Source: Cristatella mucedo (Eukaryota; Bryozoa; Phylactolaemata; Cristatellidae). From it: 64,000 nt of DNA. The notes beneath the pieces were generated by a model. That model had not been told where the DNA came from, did no database searches, and worked only from the letters and a program-made list of their open reading frames with translations. Of this stretch, positions 57,605-64,000 are shown piece by piece (within the stretch, counting starts at the first letter, position 1; the number at the start of each line of letters is the position of its first letter). A program made the position numbers and the translations under genes. The stretch covers positions 14,835,501-14,899,500 of the forward strand of contig WPIO01000002.1 of the NCBI GenBank assembly GCA_009760855.2, given 5' to 3'.

Positions 57605-58437
57605 TAATACTAATGCACTTGATGAAGCGCACTCAGAGAACTCAATCTCTTTCTAGGCGCTTTACATTTGCTGCAAAGGGAAACGCGACTGAATGGTGAA
57701 TAATATCATGCTCTATAAACAACATGAATAACATAGTTAGGGGTGACATGCACAAGGTCAGCATGTAAATGTGGTTAGTGGCAGCATGCACAGTGTCAGC
57801 ACTCACAAGCACGTGAAGGACGAATCACAGGGACTCACTAAATGCTGTCCTAAATAGGTGTCATTTTAAGTTCTTTTTAAATGTGGTCAAGTCAGGGGAT
57901 GTTCTGACGCAAGTCGGAAGGGAGTTCCACGCTTTGGGAGCATACGAACTAAATGCACGGTCTCCAAAAGATTTGAGGTTTGTACGAGGTGTTGCTAGAC
58001 TGTTGGATTCCGAAAAGCGGTTGGTATGATGCTTGGCCTGGTTGGGGAGTAGATCTGAGAGATAGGCTGGAGCCAAAGAAAGAAGTGACCTAAAATGAGC
58101 TACCAAACCTTGAAGTCGATCAGTTGCTTGACTGGTAGCCAGTGCAAGTCAGCGAGAGGTGGTGTGGTGTGGCAACTGCGACGCTCACGACAGACAAGCC
58201 TAGCTTCAGAGTTTTGCACCAGCTGTAATCGCCTGATTGATGACGCCGGTAGGCCAGTAAGCAGTGAGTTGCAGAAGTCAAGTCGGGATGTCACGAATGC
58301 ATGGAGCAACTTAGACGCGGTATCCTTATCTAAACAAGCCCGAATTTTGCAATGTAATGTAGCTGAAAGTAGGCAGATTTAACTGTGGAGCTGATGTGGT
58401 CGTCTAACGAGAGGTCACTTTCTAACAAGACACCTGT
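57605..58437 (-). mobile_element. 5'-truncated L2 LINE copy, well preserved
   Basis: The minus strand carries HAFVTSRLDFCNSLLTGLPA, LADLHWLPVKQ, YAPKAWNSLPTCVRTSPDLT and then the 3' untranslated region with stem-loop GCGCCTAGAAAGAGATTGAG. It ends near 57605. The 5' truncation is at about 58437. Confidence 0.9.
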
Positions 58438-59990
58438 TGAGGATGCCGGGTGAACAGTCACGTACTGGCCCGGTGCTGCGTCCGTATGAATAAACGTATT
58501 TGAGCCGGCTACGGTGTTTTGCGTGGTATTGCATATCTGCCGCTTATAGAATGTTAATCGTCAAGCTATTTCGGCAGAAGTGCTGCAGTAGCGCACGCAA
58601 GGAGATGATGCTGGAATACAACTACGTCGGGTACGATTTCTTAAGCTGGCTGCTCGACTCGGTGCGAAGGCTTAATGGAAAGAGATGTCAATTCAGCTTA
58701 GTAGCACGTGTACATATTTATGTTACTGGCAGGCGGTCCATTAAAGTTCGCTGCCACCCTTCCTGACTCAGTGCAAGAGGACTACGTCCAGCTACGTGCA
58801 ACACTTGTGAAGGTGCTTACTAGCCCTAAAGGTGAGAACTTCGGCTTCGGCACTCGGACTTTCAGAGTGCCGCGAAAGCGGAGGCGATAGCTCAGAAGTG
58901 GCTGTAGAGGTAGAGGCCGGTAAAGCGCCGCCGCTGCGCTCGAATTTGGCAAACGCTGGTTGGACTGAGGAGGCCGACAGTAGTGACCGGAAGCGGCAAC
59001 AGCATTCGCCAACGGTGAGCCGGGCGACGAAGGTGGATCCAGCAGAGACGCCGGTGGAGCTCGGAGAGGCGGTGGTAGAGAAGGCGGCAAAGCCCGCAAT
59101 GGCGGCGTCCGCGAACGAGACGGCAGCGTCCGGCGGAGCAACGGCGGCGTCCTCCACAGAGAGAGGAGTCTGCGGCTCCGCCAGACAGGTGGCTACCGCC
59201 GGGAAATCACGGATAGAGAGCGAATAGACAGCGTTGTTTGCCAGCGAGTCGGTGATTGTGGTCCGTCTCGGAGACGACGGCGGCGGTAAGGAGCGAAACG
59301 TTAGCGTCGGCGGAAATGAAGCGCGAAGCGCCCGCCAAGAAGGCGGGCGAGAAGGTCACCGAGAAGGCACACGAGATGCTTCCCGAGCGTTCGGAGGCGA
59401 AGACCAAACAGTGGCAGCAACAGTAGATGGTGCCGCACATTGTGGTCGCCTCGGTTTTCGTACTGCTGGTTGCGGAGACGCGTGAGGGGCCAGCAGAAGA
59501 CGGGGCGAGACGCCCGTCGAGGAGGCGCGACAGGTTGTACGCCCAGAAACCAAAGGCAATGGTGGGGGAGTGGCTGACGGAGCGGCAAAAGGCAGTCGTA
59601 CAGGAGCCGAGACTCAAGCCATCTGCCTCACGGGCGACGCGAGAGGCGAGAACGGTTGCACTCCAGAAGACAGCGGCCTGCGTTAAGGCGAATGCCCGGA
59701 AGCCCCGTGCAGTGGCAGAGACTGGTCACGCGTTGGAAATTGGTGGTGTGGTGGAAAGCTGTGTGGCTCAGCGACGCGGCAACGCTCGTGCCATAAATAG
59801 CCGGCAAGGTAGCAAAGGCTTTCACTTCCCTCCTACGAGCAGCCGTTACCTGTCCTCTTGCTGGACAAGAAGGCAGTTCAGAGCGGCATGTCTTATTATT
59901 GTGCTGTTGCCAACTCATAAGACCATTTCCCCAAAAACCGGGATGACACGTAAATCAGCAGCCATAAGCGAAATCGGGCCATAAACTAAT
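58438..59990 (+). mobile_element. GC-rich retroelement-like block with a gag-like segment
   Basis: Directly beyond the truncated LINE, a TGTTGAGGATGCCG start with AATAAA at about 58490 could be part of an LTR. At 58725-58820 one frame reads GGPLKFAATLPDSVQEDYVQ LR-type residues, the usual form of a Ty3-type Gag helix region. Upstream, another frame reads MLEYNYVGYDFLSWLL. From 58830 to 59760 the DNA is GC-rich and low-complexity in all frames, with long open frames on both strands. No zinc knuckle, protease or RT is seen. It may be a gag region of a dead LTR element with a frameshift; other origins are possible. Confidence 0.35.
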
Positions 59991-61085
59991 TGCACGGCAA
60001 TAAAGCAATCACAGCATCGACATTTGTTTTGTCTCTACTCTGATTTTGATTGCCAGTGCTGTTGTTCTTCCAGTGTATGTCCTGCATTGTTCCACTTGTA
60101 ATGATCAGTAATAAGTGCTTTCATGTACCTTCAGTGTGAGCGTGTGCGTGCCAACCTGCAGGGTCTCACGATTGCTGTCAAGATAAGTATTTGAGTAACT
60201 GGTAACTGTGAAAACAGTTGACGATAGAAATTGTGCTCTGAATTGTTTTCAAAGTTCCGAGAAGCACAGCTGCCAATGTAGGTAAACTGAAAGCGTCTCT
60301 ACCTGCTGCAACGGCAGCTGTTTGCCGGAGTTCTACTGAACCACTTTACTATGAAGCCAGCAGCATGTAGAATCCTGCCGAGGAGGCTTGGATGCTGATC
60401 CACTGACGTCACGTCACTCCGGCGCTCGCGCATGCGTATACACACACATTAATTCACATGCTCACACACACACACACATTGGGTATTGTATCTGTATGGT
60501 GGATGGATACAGCTGGTCCAGTCGACAGCTCTATTCAAGAAGAGGGTTATACGTGGGTGAAGACCATTCCTCAAGAGGCCGAATCGTCATAAAATACTGT
60601 ACGAATGGTTAGAACAAATCAGGAACGGTCATGTGTGAACAAATTTACAAAAAGGGAAACTTTTATATGACTGGTCATATAAATGATTCTGAAGGAAGTC
60701 CTAACAGTCGTCACGTCTTAAGGCAGTAATAAAAAGAAAAAAGACGCAGTGGTGGCCAAGTAAGCCTCGGTGTACTTAATTGTAGAAGTGGATGAGAAGC
60801 CTACGGTGCCAGTTAAAGTAGACAAGAAGAAAAATGGTACCTGCTAAGAGTTAACTTGCAAAAAGGAAGGGACTTTTCTAGCAATAGCTCTGAAGCTGCA
60901 TGCAGAGAAACACGATGAAGTCTAACGTCTTGTATGCCTTCTTGGATCGGCAAACCTTGATAAAAGCAACAGGATCTTTGGCGGTCAAGGCTCAGGTTGG
61001 AAAGGCCGGCTTTAAACAGGACACATCCCAATCTGCTTCTCAATAAACTGATTGTCTTATAATTTTACTGCTCATTATAGGGCAA
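59991..61085. other. Nothing firmly recognised
   Basis: A (CA)n microsatellite lies at 60436-60479. At about 60735-61000 a broken frame reads EVDEKPTVPVKVDKKKNG, then CKKEGTFLAIALKLHAEKHD with stops between. It looks like an old processed pseudogene of a basic protein that I cannot identify. Confidence 0.35.
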
Positions 61086-61094
61086 ATAATGTAA

Positions 61095-61672
61095 TTGCAT
61101 TACATTACTGGTTTACACTCTCCCTCTTGCCGATATGATTACTAGGCACGATCTAATCTTTTAACTTCAATGAAGTTGACACTCAGTTGTACTTTTGCTT
61201 TGATCTCTCCCAGCCATCTAGCACATCGAATTTCTTTGACTCCCTTGCTGCATATATTGACGATATTCGCATTTGAATGGCAACACACTTTCTTAAATTA
61301 AGTGATGGTAAAATCAACTTACTGGTTATGGGCGAACCAAGTGCGATTCAGAAACTGGACAAGTTAACTTTCCCAATCGGCTCTGCCGGAATACGTCCTA
61401 TTGAATCTGCACGATATCGAGGCGTCCTGTTCCAAAGTGACCTTTCATTAGATGACCACATTACCACCGCATTCAAGTCTGCCTAGTTTCAGCAAACAAC
61501 ACTTATAAAATTCAGGCTCGCTTAGACTGGGATACCGAATCTACATTGGTCCATGCAAGTGTGGCATCCCGTCACGACTTCTGTTACTCACTGGTCTCTG
61601 GTCAACAGACCTATGCTTTCAAGCGCTCACAGCTTGTGCAAAACTCTGCAGCTAGGCTTGTCTGTCGTAATT
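61095..61672 (+). mobile_element. L2 LINE internal fragment
   Basis: It runs from GTTTACACTCTCCCTCTTGC, just before the YADD box (here deleted), through MATHFLKLSDGKINLLVMGE and NLGVLFQSDLSLDDHI-type sequence, to AAACTCTGCAGCTAGGCTTG. It is truncated at both ends. Confidence 0.85.
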
Positions 61673-61789
61673 GCAATTAATAATAGCAGGTGCAATGCCA
61701 AGTGCAGGGAAACTAAATTAACAAGGTCGCTATGGTAAAGTGAAACTGACCGGTATAAGTGCAATTAAGCTGAGATCAAATATTACAAT

Positions 61790-62540
61790 AAAATTATAAT
61801 ATATTCTCGTAAAATCCTCGGAGAACTTGATCTCTTTCTTTGAAATTCAGATATTTTGGTAAGAGTGACCGCTAGTGGTAACTAGAAGTATCTGCACACA
61901 TACGTACATAAAGGACCAGTAATTACGTTTTCGAAAAGGTTTTTTAGAGACATATGCATCTTTAGCTTCTTTTTAAATGCAAAGTCAGGGAGGATATGTA
62001 GAAAGGTTGGTCTGGTGTGAGCTTTGGCCCAACATGCATACAAACCAAAGGCATAGTCTCGTTTAATTCGAGGCACAGATGAACGACTTCAGAAGAACCG
62101 TTGGTACAATCTGGTTAGAGAGTATATGTAAGAGCCATGCTGGAGCAACACAATAAGGGTACCAACAATGTAAGGTGTTATAGGTAGAGACCTTAGTTGC
62201 TTACGAGTTTTACTTTCGGTGCATACAAGCTAGAGGCTCAATCGACAAACTTTTCAATTTAGTGTGAGGGGAGGAAAACTGATTTGATGGCTGGGGAGCT
62301 GGTAGCGGGAGAGCTCACTGGAGGAGTAAAGAGGTCGGACAGGCAAGGTGGTGCAAGCGAATGAAATGACATGTAAGTCTGACTGTAGTTGAAATCAATT
62401 TGGAGCTCAAGAGTTACCTAGTAAGGCTCGGGGAGAAGTGGCGCTAGACAACAGCTTGAGCAGCAACTTTAACGACAGACCAGACGAGCCACTGAGTTTT
62501 TCGACAGTTGCAGACGACAAGCAGCACCGACCTGGCGTCC
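61790..62540 (-). mobile_element. Degenerate L2 LINE copy or copies
   Basis: The minus strand shows a weak 3' tail near 61800-61845 and the C-terminal remnant FGLYACWAKAHTRPTFLHIL with FKKKLKMHM. A second degenerate stretch follows at 62200-62540 (TCGTCTGCAACTGTCGAAAA near 62515). It may be two fused copies. Confidence 0.6.
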
Positions 62541-63145
62541 TGAAGGATGGGGAATGGAATACCGTAGATTTGATTTCACAAACACTTACAAGTTAAAGAC
62601 TTTAACATCAAAAGACTTTTATTTAGTGTGAGCGAGTGTGAGACTGCTAGACGCAGAGGATCAGAACGTGCTAGAGCTTGCGCGCTAGGAGCACCGAGGC
62701 TGGATGGGTATACTAGTGTAAGCAAGTGAAAAGATTTGATATTTTTGAAATCTATTAGTTTCTAAATTTAATAGAAGGAATTTCTTGTGAAATTTTTCGA
62801 TGCCATGATTTACCAGGCCACATTTTTGAGCGCTATTCAGATGGCGTTTGTGCGGGCCTCGTGAAGCAAATGGTCTTACCTACATTAAACAAGTAAATTG
62901 CTTATAAAATGCCATATTTTCAATGTCTACTATGCGAGTTTTCAAGTCTCATCGAGATTTGTGAAGCACCGATAATAGTTTGGTCGCTGAGCCATGAGTG
63001 ATGGGTCTACGAGCTAGTCTTGAGTCACACGCGAGTGTCGCTGTAGTGTTGCATCACAGGAAGGGATAGTGCTTTTGTTTTTCTCAGCTGAAAATCTCAT
63101 TTGTTGATGGTAATACCGGTCGCCAGGAGCAGCAGATGAGTTTCT
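62541..63145. other. Nothing recognised
   Basis: No element or exon identified. Confidence 0.4.
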
Positions 63146-63149
63146 TAAA

Positions 63150-63260
63150 CGAGCTTAATAATAAAAATTATAGACCATTTGTTTTGCGCCCTCAGAGAAC
63201 TAAATCTCTGTCTAGGAATTTCACAGATGCAGTACAGAAAGCATAGGACCTTGTCCTTTC
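63150..63260 (-). mobile_element. L2 LINE 3' tail fragment
   Basis: On the plus strand TTTGCGCCCTCAGAGAACTA and AATCTCTGTCTAGGAATTTC follow AATAATAAAAATTATAG, the complement of the L2 3' stem-loop and tail. Confidence 0.8.
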
Positions 63261-64000
63261 CTTGCAGAGGTCATTTAGAATAATAATTTCGCTTCAGTAC
63301 AGCGCATTTAGAACGGCTTAGCTTTTAAATAAACAGTTTGTTAAATAATCAGCCAAAAAAGTACACAGAATCCTGCTAGGTCAACCATGATTTAAAGATT
63401 CAGTGGATGGAGTTGTTTTCTCCGAAAGTACTCTGTCTTACACTGTCCGAAAGTACGTTTTTCTCAAGTCTGCAACCAGCAGACGATGTAATAGAAAAGC
63501 AGGTTTGTATGTTTATGCCTGGAAAATTTAGCATTCACGCCTCTGTAGCTCAAGCGACAGCGCATCTGCCGGATTCCGTGCGTGGTTTCTCTTGAGCTTC
63601 ATGCGCAAGCACCACTGACCGCTAAGGTCATACCTTGAATTAAGTATTCTATGGCTTTTGTAGGCTACGTGAAATTTTAACTGTCTTGAGACAAAAAGAC
63701 TGGCTCTGTGAGTAAAATATACGGCTCTGAAAGTATCAGCTGTACTTATTTTATTCCTCATTTCCCATCTGCTAAAGCATACAAATTTACGCTCGCAAAA
63801 CTGTATTTCGCACGGCAATAGCAATTGTTCGATTCTTTCGGTTTTTAGACTAACCTTTTCTGAAGGTTATAGATTTACGCAGAGCACCTGCAGATATTAG
63901 ACGGGGAATAAGCCAGAACTTTGCAATAGACTTTCACTTTCGTTAACATGATAAGTCCTGCGGTAATAAACAAAACTAGACTGTAACATTTTGTTTACAC
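63261..64000. other. Nothing recognised
   Basis: The frames at 63407-63595 and 63528-63824 have no recognisable features. Confidence 0.4.

Noticed and set aside
59427-59984. A 185-residue plus-strand frame
   Set aside because: GC-rich, low-complexity sequence open in several frames; I looked for a CCHC knuckle and did not find one.
60735-61000. Ribosomal-protein-like broken frame
   Set aside because: The basic stretches are suggestive, but I could not match any ribosomal protein with confidence.

Overview
This is a window of an animal nuclear genome, most probably an aquatic invertebrate; I cannot name the species. The signs are spliced genes with GT-AG introns, an L2/CR1-type LINE with many 5'-truncated copies ending in (ATT)n, tRNA-derived SINEs, a Charlie-like hAT transposon and long dinucleotide microsatellites. 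Nothing is bacterial: there are no operons, rRNA or CRISPR arrays. Most of the sequence is intron, intergenic DNA or decayed mobile elements, and few reading frames are real genes.

Layout. 1-1904: decayed hAT transposon on the minus strand, cut by the window edge. 4628-10933: the clearest host gene, a UPF0193 (EVG1/C22orf23-like) gene on the minus strand, read as seven exons with consistent splice phases and a 229-residue product. 11-19 kb: a repeat-dense block holding a GA microsatellite, an L2 element with a younger sibling nested inside it (12300-15490), L2-tailed SINEs, and the 5' end of an LTR retrotransposon (17119-17912) with a primer-binding site resembling initiator tRNA-Met. 19-31 kb: mostly featureless, with scattered LINE tails and a SINE. 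31.3-34.6 kb: a coding-like GC-rich block of unknown identity, a dead LINE reverse-transcriptase fragment, and a broken copy related to Sec16-type sequence. 36.99-37.46 kb: a tentative three-exon gene start. 39.6-40.0 kb: two SINEs head to head. 43.98-45.23 kb: minus-strand exons matching the Sec16 central domain (COPII assembly factor), followed by a perfect 74-bp palindrome. 46.5-51.7 kb: a second LINE lineage, a three-unit tandem repeat, nested LINE/SINE insertions and repeats shared with 34 kb. 54-64 kb: more L2 copies on both strands, a TIR element (56902-57430) and a gag-like GC-rich block.

The genes do not form a functional cluster. The strongest theme is genome dynamics. One L2 lineage supplied RT fragments and 3' tails throughout, and the S1 SINE family carries an L2-like 3' stem-loop and so probably uses the L2 enzyme. 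Several perfect or near-perfect short inverted repeats with loops of 0-7 bases are not explained by any element and suggest template-switch mutation. No computation or database search was run: family names rest on recognised motifs, and coordinates of repeat ends are approximate to about 10-20 bases.
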